NCBI RefSeq assembly: GCF_003987215.1
Contig: NZ_PIPW01000002.1
Coordinates: 558,001-622,000, forward strand
Direction: 5' to 3'
DNA: 64,000 bases
Origin: Pseudidiomarina halophila
GTDB taxonomy: Bacteria > Pseudomonadota > Gammaproteobacteria > Enterobacterales > Alteromonadaceae
The notes beneath the pieces were generated by a model. That model was not told the origin of the DNA, did not search any database, and saw only the letters and a list, made by a program, of their open reading frames with translations. A program made the translations under genes and the position numbers. Every line of letters starts with the position of its first letter. The stretch's first letter is position 1. This document shows positions 9,111 through 18,023 of the stretch, one piece after another.

Positions 9111-10049
9111 TTAGGCCTGAAAGCCGCCAGAAACGCCTTTGGTAGTGATACTTACTGCGTCATGGGCGTGCAGTGACTCATAATGGTTTACGCGCACCCA
9201 GAAGTCGGAAAACACCGGCTGCTGGTTGAGCGCGTGCTGTAACCGGCGTGCTGCATCTTCACAGAACATCAGGTTCTGACCATTTAAGCGGGCGAATTCT
9301 TGTTCATCTTCGCGCTTCACAGCTGCCTGTACTGGTGTTTGCAGGGCATCTTCGATGGAATCGATTAAGGCAATGATCGGCAGCTCAGAGATTTGTTCGC
9401 CCATCACAACTTTCACTTCAGCAATCGAGCGCTGACTGTGAGGTGTGGCTACAATACCCTGAGTAGTACCTAACCAGCGGTGCACCAGCTCGGCATCAAC
9501 GTCTGCGTCGGTGCCAAACTGATTTGCAAAGGCCTCTTGAATCAACTGGCGTGCCAGAGCTGCTGAACAAGGACAAGTCGACGAATAGGGCACATCGACC
9601 GCTAACTGCAGATAAAGTTTGCCGTGATCATAACGGCCGATAACAGTCACCGGATAAGATTTCCAGCCCGGCTTTTTGCTGATTAATGCCTTACGACGGA
9701 GATGGTAATCAAAACTAAACTTAACATAAGCTTGATCTGACAGGCCTTCATGGCTATCAATAAAGTCATGTAATAGTTTACTGAGAGACTGATGCGACAA
9801 CACGTTATTATTGGATAAATCTTCCAGCAATAAATAGAGTCGCGACATGTGAATGCCTTTGGCTTTCGGATCTTTCAGGTTCACGAAAGCATCGACCCGC
9901 GCGCTGACTGGGCGCTCAGGTTCATTGGCTGCGCCAACAACCAATGGCATCTCAATGTTACTCATGCCGACCCAATCGAGAGCGCCTTCGGTTTGCGCTT
10001 TGGTTTGATTGGCGATATCTGGCATCATTGTCGGTGTAGCTGTTGGCAT
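9111..10049 (-). CDS. folE2: GTP cyclohydrolase I, type IB
   Basis: A 312-residue FolE2 starting at [11 protein letters not shown] (ATG 10049, with GGAG about 11 nt upstream); in-frame ATGs further out are unlikely. The enzyme converts GTP to dihydroneopterin triphosphate, the first step of folate synthesis, and unlike FolE can use metals other than zinc. The metal-binding Cys region reads [15 protein letters not shown] (about residues 160-175); [20 protein letters not shown] and GVSGGFQA at the C-terminus are also typical. It is a single gene with its own terminator. It is divergent from the Hpt gene; a TATACT -10-like sequence on the minus strand lies near 10115. I saw no clear Zur box. Confidence 0.95.
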   Translation of the reverse strand: MPTATPTMMPDIANQTKAQTEGALDWVGMSNIEMPLVVGAANEPERPVSARVDAFVNLKDPKAKGIHMSRLYLLLEDLSNNNVLSHQSLSKLLHDFIDSHEGLSDQAYVKFSFDYHLRRKALISKKPGWKSYPVTVIGRYDHGKLYLQLAVDVPYSSTCPCSAALARQLIQEAFANQFGTDADVDAELVHRWLGTTQGIVATPHSQRSIAEVKVVMGEQISELPIIALIDSIEDALQTPVQAAVKREDEQEFARLNGQNLMFCEDAARRLQHALNQQPVFSDFWVRVNHYESLHAHDAVSITTKGVSGGFQA

Positions 10050-10220
10050 GCGATTACGGCTCCAAACATTGCAGTTAGTACTAAAAAGTACAGATGTACC
10101 CAAAAATGGGGCGATAGTATACAAGATTTAACCTGATTACGGTAGTTTGCCATAACAGGTTCAGTTTCGAAGGAAAGTTTTTCGATTGCCCCTATCGATT
10201 CAGCACAAGGAAAGCAGGTT

Positions 10221-10562
10221 ATGCTAAATAAAAAGCTACTGGAAGAATACGCAGAGCTGATGGGCGCCGATGGAGTGCAGGAAATGTACACGACCTTTGC
10301 GGATAACATCAATGGTTATCTGAACCATTTAGAGTGGTTAATAAAGGAGCGTAAGGAACAAGAAGTTCGCAATCAGGCACATCGCATTAAAGGAGCGTGT
10401 CGCTCAGTCGGCTTACAGCAACTGGCAGAAGGCATGGAGCGTCTTGAACGCGACCCGTGGCAATGGGATGAAGCGATTGAAGAGGTGGTGCAGTGGAAAG
10501 CTGAGCTTCCCATGCACCAACATCAAATCGAGGCGTGGTTAAACGCTCGGCGAATTCAGTGA
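10221..10562 (+). CDS. Free-standing histidine phosphotransfer (Hpt) protein
   Basis: A 113-residue, mostly helical protein with the Hpt signature AHRIKGACRSVG: His54 is the expected phospho-acceptor, followed by the conserved K-G two residues on. It has no kinase, receiver or membrane part, so it should shuttle phosphate between a receiver and another receiver. Its 3' end overlaps the convergent ArcA-like regulator gene by 24 bp. ArcB carries its Hpt as a C-terminal domain; here a separate Hpt beside an ArcA-like regulator suggests a split relay, but the partner hybrid kinase is not in the window. Confidence 0.88.
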   Translation: MLNKKLLEEYAELMGADGVQEMYTTFADNINGYLNHLEWLIKERKEQEVRNQAHRIKGACRSVGLQQLAEGMERLERDPWQWDEAIEEVVQWKAELPMHQHQIEAWLNARRIQ

Positions 10563-11294
10563 CGGTTGATCGAGGTGACGGACATTGACGTCGCCGACAA
10601 AGCGGTAGCCTTCACCATGGATGGTGGTAATCAGATTCGGTGACTGGCTGTCTGCTTCAAAATGACGACGGATACGGCGAATGGCAACATCTACGGTACG
10701 GTCATTCGGGCGTAAGTCGCGGTCGAGCATTTTCTTGACCAGCGTCTCACGGTCAAGGATCTTGCCGGGGTTGGTCAGGAACAATTCCATCGCGCGGTAT
10801 TCACTTTTTGGCAAACGGAACATTTTACCATTTGGTGAAAACAGGCAACGGCTGTCGCTTTCTAAGCGCCAGTTATTGAATTCGTAAACAATGCTGTCGT
10901 GCCCCACGGCTTTTTGCTGACTCTTGATCGCTTCGATGCGGCGATAAAGATTGCGCACACGCATCAACAACTCTTTCGGGTTGTAAGGCTTAATAATATA
11001 GTCGTCAGCGCCAAGTTCCAGGGCGAGTAATCGGTCTTCTTCAGCATCTCGACCAGTTAAGAAGATTAAACCTACATTTTCGTTCTCACGAAAACTTTCT
11101 GCAAGTTCAATACCGCTCTTACCCGGGAGATTGACATCCATGATAACCAAGTCGACTTGCTGACGCGCCATGATACGTTGCATTTGCATGCCATCAGCCG
11201 CATCGTAGACGTCGTAGCCTTCCTGTTGAAACAGCCGCGTAAGAGTATTACGGGTGACGACTTCATCTTCTACGATTAGTAATCTAGCGCTCAT
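10539..11294 (-). CDS. ArcA-like OmpR-family response regulator
   Basis: Starts at MSARLLIVEDEVVTRNTL (ATG 11294) and has 251 residues. The receiver domain has the acidic pair near residues 10-11, phospho-acceptor Asp53 in VIMDVNLPGKSG, and the conserved Lys in DDYIIKPYNPKEL. The winged-helix domain includes LPKSEYRAMELFL and DRTVDVAIRRIRRHFE, ending THGEGYRFVGDV. This combination is closest to ArcA among regulators I know, closer than to TorR. It lies downstream of a histidine kinase gene on the same strand, with a 115-nt gap, so that kinase is the obvious partner. No symbol is assigned because orthology was not tested. Confidence 0.85.
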   Translation of the reverse strand: MSARLLIVEDEVVTRNTLTRLFQQEGYDVYDAADGMQMQRIMARQQVDLVIMDVNLPGKSGIELAESFRENENVGLIFLTGRDAEEDRLLALELGADDYIIKPYNPKELLMRVRNLYRRIEAIKSQQKAVGHDSIVYEFNNWRLESDSRCLFSPNGKMFRLPKSEYRAMELFLTNPGKILDRETLVKKMLDRDLRPNDRTVDVAIRRIRRHFEADSQSPNLITTIHGEGYRFVGDVNVRHLDQPSLNSPSV

Positions 11295-11409
11295 ATTGGT
11301 TGATCCGTTCGTCGTTAACATATGTTGAAATCTGGTGTTCACCGGAAGTGTAGCACGAGATTCTAATAAGTGCGTAAAAATCCTGCAAGCCTTGTCGACG
11401 GTTTTTACA

Positions 11410-13020
11410 TTAAGCCGCGATATTTATAAGAAATTCGGTATAGCGCCCCGATTTTGAATGCACTTCGATACTGCCGCCCAAGGCCTGGGTCACTAAATTG
11501 TAAACCAGATGTAACCCCAGACCTGTAGAACCTTGTCGACGTCGACTGGTAATAAAAGGATCGAAGATCCGCCGGCCAAGTTGCTCAGGAATACCACTCC
11601 CATTGTCATGGTAGTGAATTTGGACGCGCTGATCGGTGATTCGTTCCACCTTAATCGTAATTTTGCCATGCACTTTTTCAGCAAAGCCATGAATGGCGGA
11701 GTTTTGAAGCAGTTGAGTCAATACGTGTAGCAACGGGCCGGAGCGGCAAGTGATGTGCAAGTCCCGCGGGCAGTCGAGATGAATTTCGATCGACGCAAGT
11801 TCGGGAAAGCGATTCTGTGCTGCCTTGACTGTCGATTCGCAAAAATCGTAAATGGCGATATCCCGGGTTTCTTCGGCGAATTGGTCCATCGCCAGCTGGC
11901 GGAACTGGTTAATCAGATCGGCGGTGCGTTCAATATTGCGCTGGATCAGGCTCAGGTTATCATCGCTGGCTTCCATGAAGCGCTCAAAATCTTGCCGCGA
12001 CATGGTGCTGTTTTCGAATTTCTCCTGCATGAATTCAAGCTTATCCTGCAGGATCGAGGTGGAGGTAATCACTAAACCGACTGGGGTATTTATCTCGTGC
12101 GCGACCCCGGCAATGAGATCGCCCAGTGACGACATCTTTTCGCTTTCAATAAGCTGGCGCTGGAACTGGTGCAACTTTTCCAGCGTCGCCATCAGTTCTT
12201 CATTCGATTCACGTAGTGCATTGGTGCGCTGCTGCACCTGGCGTTCAAGTTCAACGTTCAATTCATTGGCTTGCCGCTCTGCCTGTTGCTGCCGTTCGAG
12301 ATGCTGTTCGACGCGGCCAAGCATAGTATTAAATGCGATTCCGAGTTGTTGCAGTTCGAGCAAGTTCGATTCTGGCAGCTGCATCGAATAGTCACGGTTG
12401 CGACTGATCCTTTGGATAGTGCCGACAGCTTTGTCCAACTGTCGCATTAACCGACTACGAACGCGAATGGATACCAGCCATGCAAACAGCCCTGCGACGA
12501 CGATAATGACGCTGGCAGTGACAAATAGTTTCCAGGTGTTGGAGATGATTGTGGCGCGGCTGATTCGTAAATAGACCACCCCCAGAACTTCATCGTCGAT
12601 GGTCACCGGTTGCGCGACCTCGACATAGGTTGAGCGGCTGCGAACGCCGCTGAATTCATCCAGTAATTCTGTCCGTGCCGGAATAGGCGCTAAACCTTCA
12701 CGATTATAGCTGGCAAAGTAACGCAAACGGACATTGTCAGCGACTGTGTTGCGTTCATAGACGTGCACATGCTGTAGGAAGGGCGTCAGTTTGAAATAAT
12801 TCAGGTAGTTGCGCAGACCTTCGGGATCATCAAACAGTAAGTACCGACTGGTCGCCTCGGCGATCACTTTGGCGACATCCTGAGCGCGGGTCTCGGCGTT
12901 TTCATTCATTTGCTTGACGTAAGTTAAGCTTAAAATGAGCGCCGTGAAAACACAGAGCAACACCGAAACACTGACGACCAGCCAGGTGATGCCCTGCCGA
13001 ATAGACCCGGTGCGAATCAT
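11410..13020 (-). CDS. Membrane sensor histidine kinase
   Basis: A 536-residue kinase: TM1 about 12-34, a periplasmic sensing domain to about 160, TM2 about 163-184, a HAMP domain, a glutamine-rich coiled coil (240-290), then the H-box LIAGVAHEINTPVG with His308, and an ATPase domain with LLQNSAIHGF (N box), DNGSGIP (G1), GSTGLGLHLV (G2). There is no receiver or Hpt domain. The start overlaps the rsmC stop by ATGA, so it is translated with the rimB-rimK-AstE-rsmC operon. The likely target is the downstream ArcA-like regulator. The signal is unknown. Confidence 0.9.
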   Translation of the reverse strand: MIRTGSIRQGITWLVVSVSVLLCVFTALILSLTYVKQMNENAETRAQDVAKVIAEATSRYLLFDDPEGLRNYLNYFKLTPFLQHVHVYERNTVADNVRLRYFASYNREGLAPIPARTELLDEFSGVRSRSTYVEVAQPVTIDDEVLGVVYLRISRATIISNTWKLFVTASVIIVVAGLFAWLVSIRVRSRLMRQLDKAVGTIQRISRNRDYSMQLPESNLLELQQLGIAFNTMLGRVEQHLERQQQAERQANELNVELERQVQQRTNALRESNEELMATLEKLHQFQRQLIESEKMSSLGDLIAGVAHEINTPVGLVITSTSILQDKLEFMQEKFENSTMSRQDFERFMEASDDNLSLIQRNIERTADLINQFRQLAMDQFAEETRDIAIYDFCESTVKAAQNRFPELASIEIHLDCPRDLHITCRSGPLLHVLTQLLQNSAIHGFAEKVHGKITIKVERITDQRVQIHYHDNGSGIPEQLGRRIFDPFITSRRRQGSTGLGLHLVYNLVTQALGGSIEVHSKSGRYTEFLINIAA

Positions 13021-14099
13021 CTACGGCGGCCCCGTTTTTTTGGCGCACGTTGCACGGTGTTAACGGCACGATAAACGGCGAATTTATTGTCGGTAAAAAC
13101 CCGCTCACAGTGCCCGAAACTTTCTTCGACGAGCTCCGGCCAGGCTAGAAAGCGATTGGCAACCAGCCACAACTCGCCATTTGGTGTTAAATGTTCGCGC
13201 GCATTGCGCAGGAATTGCTGGCCGATACTGTAGTCGGTCGCTTGCCCGGTATGAAACGGTGGATGGCTGACAATGTAGTCATACTTGGGCAACTCAGCGC
13301 CAAGGTGATCTTCGGCAATAATTGTGCCCTGTAAACCATTCAGCTCAAGGGTAGCTGCACACGCAGCTAATGCCATGGCGCTGACATCAAGATACGTCAT
13401 CTTCAAATCAGGCTGTTGCAGCTGTAAAGATACCCCGAGTACGCCATTGCCACAGGCAAAGTCGAGCACCGAGCCACGTTTGAACGAGGGGAGATGTGCC
13501 AACAGCATAGTACTCCCCAGATCAATTTTCGGATAGGCAAACACCCCCGGATAGGTGACGATTTGCGCTGCGGTAGCACCCTCTGCAGAGAGGGGCTGCC
13601 CCTCCTGCGGAGGCGTAAAAACGTGTCGGTAATCGTCGAGTTGGCATGTCTCCGCCGGCTCGGTCAGAGTAGTAACAATCAGCGTTGAATGACTGCCATT
13701 GGCAACTTTCTGGGCGGGGCTGTACCCCTCGCCAAGTTGTTTATGAATGCTTTTAATACCACTGCGATTATCGCCGACGAGCCATACGGGCGCGCCTTTT
13801 GGCAGGCAGGTAGCGAGTTGACGAAGAATGTAATCGGTCAGTTTTTTCTCTTTCGGTAGCCAAATCAGCGCGCCATCATACTCACCGCGCGGCGGAGTGG
13901 TACCAAACTGATGCTCGCTGCCGAGTTGGCTCCAGCCGCGGAACCAGCCTGCGTGCAGATGCCAGCCAGCGACAACAGGAAACTCATGTCGCCATTCATG
14001 ATCCGGTGGATTGACCACCAGTAGGGCCTGACTGTTAATTTGGTCGGCCTGTCGGACAACAAGTTGTGAGGGAGGACTAAGAGTTTTTAATGACTTCAT
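13017..14099 (-). CDS. rsmC: 16S rRNA m2G1207 methyltransferase, RsmC
   Basis: A 360-residue two-domain methyltransferase: a degenerate N-terminal half and a C-terminal SAM-binding half with VLDFACGNGVLGV (motif I) and YPGVFAYPKIDLGS before it, as in RsmC. It methylates guanine 1207 of 16S rRNA in the assembled small subunit. Motif IV reads VSHPPFHTG, where E. coli RsmC has VSNPPFH, so the usual Asn is His. The linker near residues 162-173 contains a GC-rich palindrome that belongs to a dispersed repeat family. It is in an operon with rimB, rimK and a kinase; the start abuts the previous stop. Confidence 0.87.
   Translation of the reverse strand: MKSLKTLSPPSQLVVRQADQINSQALLVVNPPDHEWRHEFPVVAGWHLHAGWFRGWSQLGSEHQFGTTPPRGEYDGALIWLPKEKKLTDYILRQLATCLPKGAPVWLVGDNRSGIKSIHKQLGEGYSPAQKVANGSHSTLIVTTLTEPAETCQLDDYRHVFTPPQEGQPLSAEGATAAQIVTYPGVFAYPKIDLGSTMLLAHLPSFKRGSVLDFACGNGVLGVSLQLQQPDLKMTYLDVSAMALAACAATLELNGLQGTIIAEDHLGAELPKYDYIVSHPPFHTGQATDYSIGQQFLRNAREHLTPNGELWLVANRFLAWPELVEESFGHCERVFTDNKFAVYRAVNTVQRAPKKRGRRR
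13581..13613. repeat. Palindrome cluster inside rsmC (family 2 copy)
   Basis: Three back-to-back palindromes lie within the coding sequence: CTCTGCAGAG, GAGGGGCTGCCCCTC and CCTCC-TGC-GGAGG. On the rsmC coding strand the 16-mer AGGAGGGGCAGCCCCT is identical to the intergenic copy at 41837. It encodes PPQEGQPLSAEG in the region between the two halves of RsmC. Confidence 0.7.
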
Positions 14100-15125
14100 T
14101 TAGACTGGTTTACCATCGTAGGCTTCACTGAATACATCAACACTAGATGAGGCTTCACCGAACACGTCATCATCATATTGCGCCACATTAAATAAGGCTT
14201 CACCCTCGTTAGCGACGGGAATATTACTAATCCCGATCACAATGCCGTTATGGGGGCTGCGTAATGGGTACAGAATATCACCGTGAGGGTTTACCGTCTG
14301 GGCGATCACCTGACCTTTTTGAATGGTTTCGCCAAGCTGCACCTGCGGCACGACCAGACCGTCATGTTCATTGCGGATCCAGGCACTGCGGTGGGCAACC
14401 ACGGGTGTAACTTTTTTACGGGTACGCCGGCCTTTGAGCATCTTTAAACGCTTCATGACATTCTGTACGCCAATCACACCCGACTTGATGGCGGCATAAT
14501 CAAACCGTAAAGCTTCACCTGCTTCGTAAAGGATCAGCGGAATACCGAGCTCAGTCGCGAGCGACCGTAATGAGCCATCACGTTCTTTGGAATGCAAAAT
14601 CACCGGTGAGTTAAAGGCGTGGGCCATTTCCAGCGCTTCAGCGTTATCGGTATCCACACGAATTTGCGGCAGATTACTGCGGTGGATCGCGCCGGTATGC
14701 AAATCGATAATGTGGGTTGCATTTTGCACTAAGGTTTCACTGAACAGAAAGGCCAGGCGGCTGCCTAATGCGCCCCGCTCCGAGCCAGGAAAACAGCGGT
14801 TCAGGTCGCGACGGTCAGGCAGGTAGCGTGATTGCTGGATGAAGCCGAAGACGTTAACGACAGGGACAACAATTAGTGTACCGCTTAGCTCATCCGGATC
14901 GGTCTGGCTGATTAAACGTCGACAAATTTCAATACCATTGAGTTCATCGCCGTGGATTGCAGCACACACCAGCAACACGGGGCCGGGCTTTAGGCCGTGA
15001 AAGACTTCGGCATGAAGATCCATCGGTGTATCGTTGTACAGCCGTGCTGCAGGGATCTTTATACTGTGCCGTGAGCCTGGGGCGATCTTCTGCCCCGCGA
15101 GTTTAAATGAAACTGGTTTCTTCAC
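14100..15125 (-). CDS. Succinylglutamate desuccinylase/aspartoacylase family protein
   Basis: A 341-residue zinc carboxypeptidase-like hydrolase. The zinc ligands are visible in AAIHGDELNG (H-x2-E, about residues 57-62) and in IIDLHTGA (His about 140). The catalytic Glu is probably in ILYEAGEALRFD. A C-terminal beta-rich part (about 245-325) ends in a barrel-sandwich-like segment with LRSPHNGIVIG. The gene is 2 nt from rimK and directly abuts rsmC. AstE- and AspA-like enzymes remove acyl groups from amino acids. In this rim operon a role in trimming or supplying glutamate-type substrates is conceivable but unproved. Confidence 0.85.
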   Translation of the reverse strand: MKKPVSFKLAGQKIAPGSRHSIKIPAARLYNDTPMDLHAEVFHGLKPGPVLLVCAAIHGDELNGIEICRRLISQTDPDELSGTLIVVPVVNVFGFIQQSRYLPDRRDLNRCFPGSERGALGSRLAFLFSETLVQNATHIIDLHTGAIHRSNLPQIRVDTDNAEALEMAHAFNSPVILHSKERDGSLRSLATELGIPLILYEAGEALRFDYAAIKSGVIGVQNVMKRLKMLKGRRTRKKVTPVVAHRSAWIRNEHDGLVVPQVQLGETIQKGQVIAQTVNPHGDILYPLRSPHNGIVIGISNIPVANEGEALFNVAQYDDDVFGEASSSVDVFSEAYDGKPV

Positions 15126-15127
15126 CC

Positions 15128-16033
15128 TTAACCTTTTCCTTTCGTCCGTGTGCGATGGGCTTTTGCTGTGTTCTCAATAAAGCTGATAATTTGACTGGCT
15201 ACATCTTTCTCGGTCGCCAGTTCAATACCTTCCAGACCTGGCGATGAATTTACCTCCATCACCAGCGGACCATGATTGGAGCGCAGAATATCAACACCTG
15301 CGACATTCAGACCCATAGTTTTAGCAGCTTTTATCGCTGTCGCACGTTCTGCTGGTGTTAATTTCACTAATCGAGCCGAGCCGCCACGGTGCAAGTTCGA
15401 TCGGAACTCGCCTGGCTTGGCCTGGCGTTTCATGGCCGCGATAACCTTATCGCCAATGACCAGACAGCGAATATCAGCGCCACCAGCTTCTTTAATAAAT
15501 TCCTGTACCATAATATGTGACTTGAGTCCCATAAAGGCTTCAATGACGCTCTCTGCAGCCTGTCTGGTTTCGGCAAGCACCACACCAATGCCCTGGGTCC
15601 CTTCCAGCAACTTGATTACCAGGGGGGCGCCGCCGACCATCTCAATCAGATCAGGAACGTCATGCGGCTGACTGGCAAAGCCGGTAATTGGCAAGCCAAT
15701 ACCTTTGCGACTGAGTAGCTGTAACGAGCGCAGTTTGTCACGGCTACGGGATATCGCTACGGACTCATTTAGCGGGTATGTTCCAATCATCTCGAATTGG
15801 CGTAATACGGCGGTGCCGAAGAAAGTAATCGAAGCGCCAATACGCGGAATCACCGCATCGTAAAACGGTAAAACCTTACCTTTCATGTGAATCGAAGACT
15901 CACGCGCATTAATGTTCATGTAGCAGCGCAAGGGATCCAGCACATCTACGCTATGGCCACGAGACTCAGCCGCTTCAATTAAACGACGCGTGGAGTAGAG
16001 TTTTGCATTACGCGACAGAATCGCAATTTTCAT
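15128..16033 (-). CDS. rimK: Ribosomal protein S6 glutamate ligase, RimK
   Basis: A 301-residue ATP-grasp ligase that adds glutamate residues to the C-terminus of ribosomal protein S6. Recognisable regions are the N-terminal [18 protein letters not shown], the ATP-grasp lid [34 protein letters not shown], and the magnesium-binding [14 protein letters not shown]. Length and motifs fit the E. coli enzyme (300 residues). It overlaps the upstream rimB-like gene by ATGA. The pair matches the rimB-rimK arrangement known from Pseudomonas, where RimB modulates RimK activity. Confidence 0.95.
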   Translation of the reverse strand: MKIAILSRNAKLYSTRRLIEAAESRGHSVDVLDPLRCYMNINARESSIHMKGKVLPFYDAVIPRIGASITFFGTAVLRQFEMIGTYPLNESVAISRSRDKLRSLQLLSRKGIGLPITGFASQPHDVPDLIEMVGGAPLVIKLLEGTQGIGVVLAETRQAAESVIEAFMGLKSHIMVQEFIKEAGGADIRCLVIGDKVIAAMKRQAKPGEFRSNLHRGGSARLVKLTPAERATAIKAAKTMGLNVAGVDILRSNHGPLVMEVNSSPGLEGIELATEKDVASQIISFIENTAKAHRTRTKGKG

Positions 16034-16476
16034 GAGCTGACTCCTTTAGATTCAGGTTGCTGATGACCCAACAGATAAGACGCGTCAGGATCGACTAAAA
16101 AATGCCGGCGCATAGCCTGGCGGCCGAGTAGCATGCGAAACTTCATGCTATCGCGGTTGGTTAAGGTCAACTCAACAGCTTGTTCGAACTCGCCTACCAC
16201 CAGCTTACTTTTGATCACATAACGCAGTTCGGTATGACCGCCTGAATCGGTGACTTCGCGTTGGTCATGGATTTTGGTTTCGCAAACATGCTCGCGCATC
16301 GAATCCTGTTCAGGATGGATCCAAATACGCAACCAGTCTTCCCCATTACGTTCAAATGGCTCAAGTTTGAAAGCGTGGAGACAAGAGGTTCTTGCGCCCG
16401 TATCGACTTTCATTTTAATCGCTTCAATGCCGAGCTCGGGGAGTGCACCCCATTCGCGCCAGCCAAGTGTTTGCAT
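16030..16476 (-). CDS. RimB-like ATP-dependent zinc protease (retropepsin-like) family protein
   Basis: A 148-residue protein of the family often annotated ATP-dependent zinc protease. The pepsin-like active-site motif is [13 protein letters not shown] (Asp26), with a flap-like middle and the second hydrophobic motif RMLLGRQAM near residue 120. In Pseudomonas the RimB protein of this family acts with RimK on ribosomal protein S6. The first gene of the rim operon; translation begins at ATG 16476 and the stop overlaps rimK by 4 nt. The downstream gap of 72 bp to the DUF2982 gene stop holds nothing recognisable. Confidence 0.85.
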   Translation of the reverse strand: MQTLGWREWGALPELGIEAIKMKVDTGARTSCLHAFKLEPFERNGEDWLRIWIHPEQDSMREHVCETKIHDQREVTDSGGHTELRYVIKSKLVVGEFEQAVELTLTNRDSMKFRMLLGRQAMRRHFLVDPDASYLLGHQQPESKGVSS

Positions 16477-16548
16477 GGGCAGTTATGCTCCAATTATAAA
16501 GAATTTATACCCTTCAAGAATATAGACGCAGCAGTGAAACAGCAAGCG

Positions 16549-17235
16549 TTACAGCTGGTCGACGTTGTGCCGGTGGCTTTCGACTTGGTGCAGCCACTGA
16601 CAAAATTCGTCCAGTGGGCGATCAAGTGCACTGGAAGGCACATAGAGGTCGTAACCAAGAAGCTGGCGCAGTTGCTCACAGCGTACCGCGAATAGCGCTT
16701 GCACACCGCGATAAACTTTGCCGCTTGCGGTCTTGTAGCTGGTTGGGATGTCATAATAGGGAGTGTAATCGCCGCCTGACGCCAGCTCGCGGCGCAACGC
16801 GGCAGCCAACAGGTGGCGCTGCTCGCTGACCAGGTGCACCGCCAGACGCGGCGAAATGGTATCCAGCACCGGCTCAATATCTTTCAGGCGAAAGCCGATG
16901 TAAGGCAGCTCTTCTAATTCAGCACCGCGATGAACGCGGGGGATATCGAACCGGATTACATTTTCCCAATCAATGTGCCAAGTGCCACGACGGTGCTCGT
17001 AGCGGATCTCGCGCGGTGAAATCATCAGGCTTATCGGCGGCTCGATCAGCTTCGCTACGCCAAGAAAGAACAGCGCAGCGCTGGCAATATACATTAAGCC
17101 CCAGACGGCCTGATGGAGCTCAAACCCGGAGAGATAAAGGAATACATTTACCGCAAACACCAGCACTCCGAAAACACAGAAGGTAAGCGCGTCACGTCGT
17201 GTGCTTGGTTGAACGCTAAGTTGTTGGTCTGTCAT
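16549..17235 (-). CDS. Inner-membrane protein, DUF2982-like
   Basis: A 228-residue protein with two N-terminal transmembrane helices (about 18-37 and 44-63, the second with AALFFLGVAKLI), then a soluble domain that begins SLMISPREIRYEHRRGTWHIDWENV. This PH-like start and the overall length resemble the DUF2982 family of Alteromonadales, from memory. Function unknown. It follows mutH by 31 nt on the same strand and is probably co-transcribed with it. Confidence 0.65.
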   Translation of the reverse strand: MTDQQLSVQPSTRRDALTFCVFGVLVFAVNVFLYLSGFELHQAVWGLMYIASAALFFLGVAKLIEPPISLMISPREIRYEHRRGTWHIDWENVIRFDIPRVHRGAELEELPYIGFRLKDIEPVLDTISPRLAVHLVSEQRHLLAAALRRELASGGDYTPYYDIPTSYKTASGKVYRGVQALFAVRCEQLRQLLGYDLYVPSSALDRPLDEFCQWLHQVESHRHNVDQL

Positions 17236-17266
17236 GTTAATCCCGAAGTTGCTTCGTTATAGGTTG

Positions 17267-17935
17267 CTAGTTGCTGTCGGCCAGGTCAAAGGTGCGCTTG
17301 ATAATGGCCCAGGTAAACCCGGTCTTCAGGTAGAAGCCCCGCGGCAGGGTCTGGATGATCTCACCCCCGGGCCCGACAGCTTCGGTTAATACCCGGCTAT
17401 TTGCTGCCTTGGGCCGCAATTGCAAAACTTCGCCCTGATGCGCAGTGATTTGCTCAACCTGTCCCAGCGCAATTTTGTCCATGTGCTCCTGCCAATCTGC
17501 TTTAAGCTGCGCTTCCTCAGCCGCACTGGGCTGCCATAAAAAAGCAGTACCGACGGTACGTTGTGCCAGGGCAATTTCCCGGCGGCCGTCAATTGGTATC
17601 CATAATACACATTGTAACTTATTACGTACGTTACTAGCTTCCCAGTTCAGTCCGGTAACATCAAGTAATGGGGTGGTGCAGACAAATGTGGTCTCAAGTG
17701 GACGACCGCGGGCATCCAGCGGGATGGTTTTAAGTTCAACGCCAAGCTCCGGAAAGTCCTGTAAAGCTTGTGAGCCGGCACTGGCGCCTAAAGCTGCTTC
17801 CAGTAGCTGCCCAACCCAGCCCTTGTGACGGCGTAAATCAGCAGGAACTGACATTCCCTGCGCGTCAGCAAGCTCGGCAAAACTCTGCCCGGCAAGGGCG
17901 CTGGCAGCGTCAAAAAGAGTGCGCAAGTCGCTCAT
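17267..17935 (-). CDS. mutH: DNA mismatch repair endonuclease MutH
   Basis: A 222-residue endonuclease that nicks the unmethylated strand at hemimethylated GATC during mismatch repair, activated by MutS and MutL. The catalytic triad of the family appears in the stretch [13 protein letters not shown], which supplies the D...E-x-K residues; [13 protein letters not shown] and [12 protein letters not shown] also match. Its presence implies the organism has Dam methylation. The gene is divergent from rppH with an 88-nt gap. Confidence 0.95.
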   Translation of the reverse strand: MSDLRTLFDAASALAGQSFAELADAQGMSVPADLRRHKGWVGQLLEAALGASAGSQALQDFPELGVELKTIPLDARGRPLETTFVCTTPLLDVTGLNWEASNVRNKLQCVLWIPIDGRREIALAQRTVGTAFLWQPSAAEEAQLKADWQEHMDKIALGQVEQITAHQGEVLQLRPKAANSRVLTEAVGPGGEIIQTLPRGFYLKTGFTWAIIKRTFDLADSN

Positions 17936-18023
17936 GAAACTCCTTAATAGTGGACAGTACTTTCTTTCAGGCGTCGATTATGGAAAAATCGACGACAGAA
18001 GTCGAATTTAAGAGGATGCCCGC

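Noticed and set aside
10050-10220. Zur or riboswitch control of folE2
   Set aside because: No clear Zur palindrome and no conserved riboswitch fold could be seen by eye; only a TATACT and small dyads.
11374-11408. GTAAAAA...TTTTTAC inverted repeat between the kinase and regulator genes as a terminator
   Set aside because: The stem is almost all A-T with a loop of about 20 nt, so it is too weak to call.
11852-12391. A 179-codon open frame on the + strand opposite the histidine kinase
   Set aside because: The composition is serine/arginine/cysteine-rich with no domain and it lies wholly antisense to a clear gene; a shadow frame.
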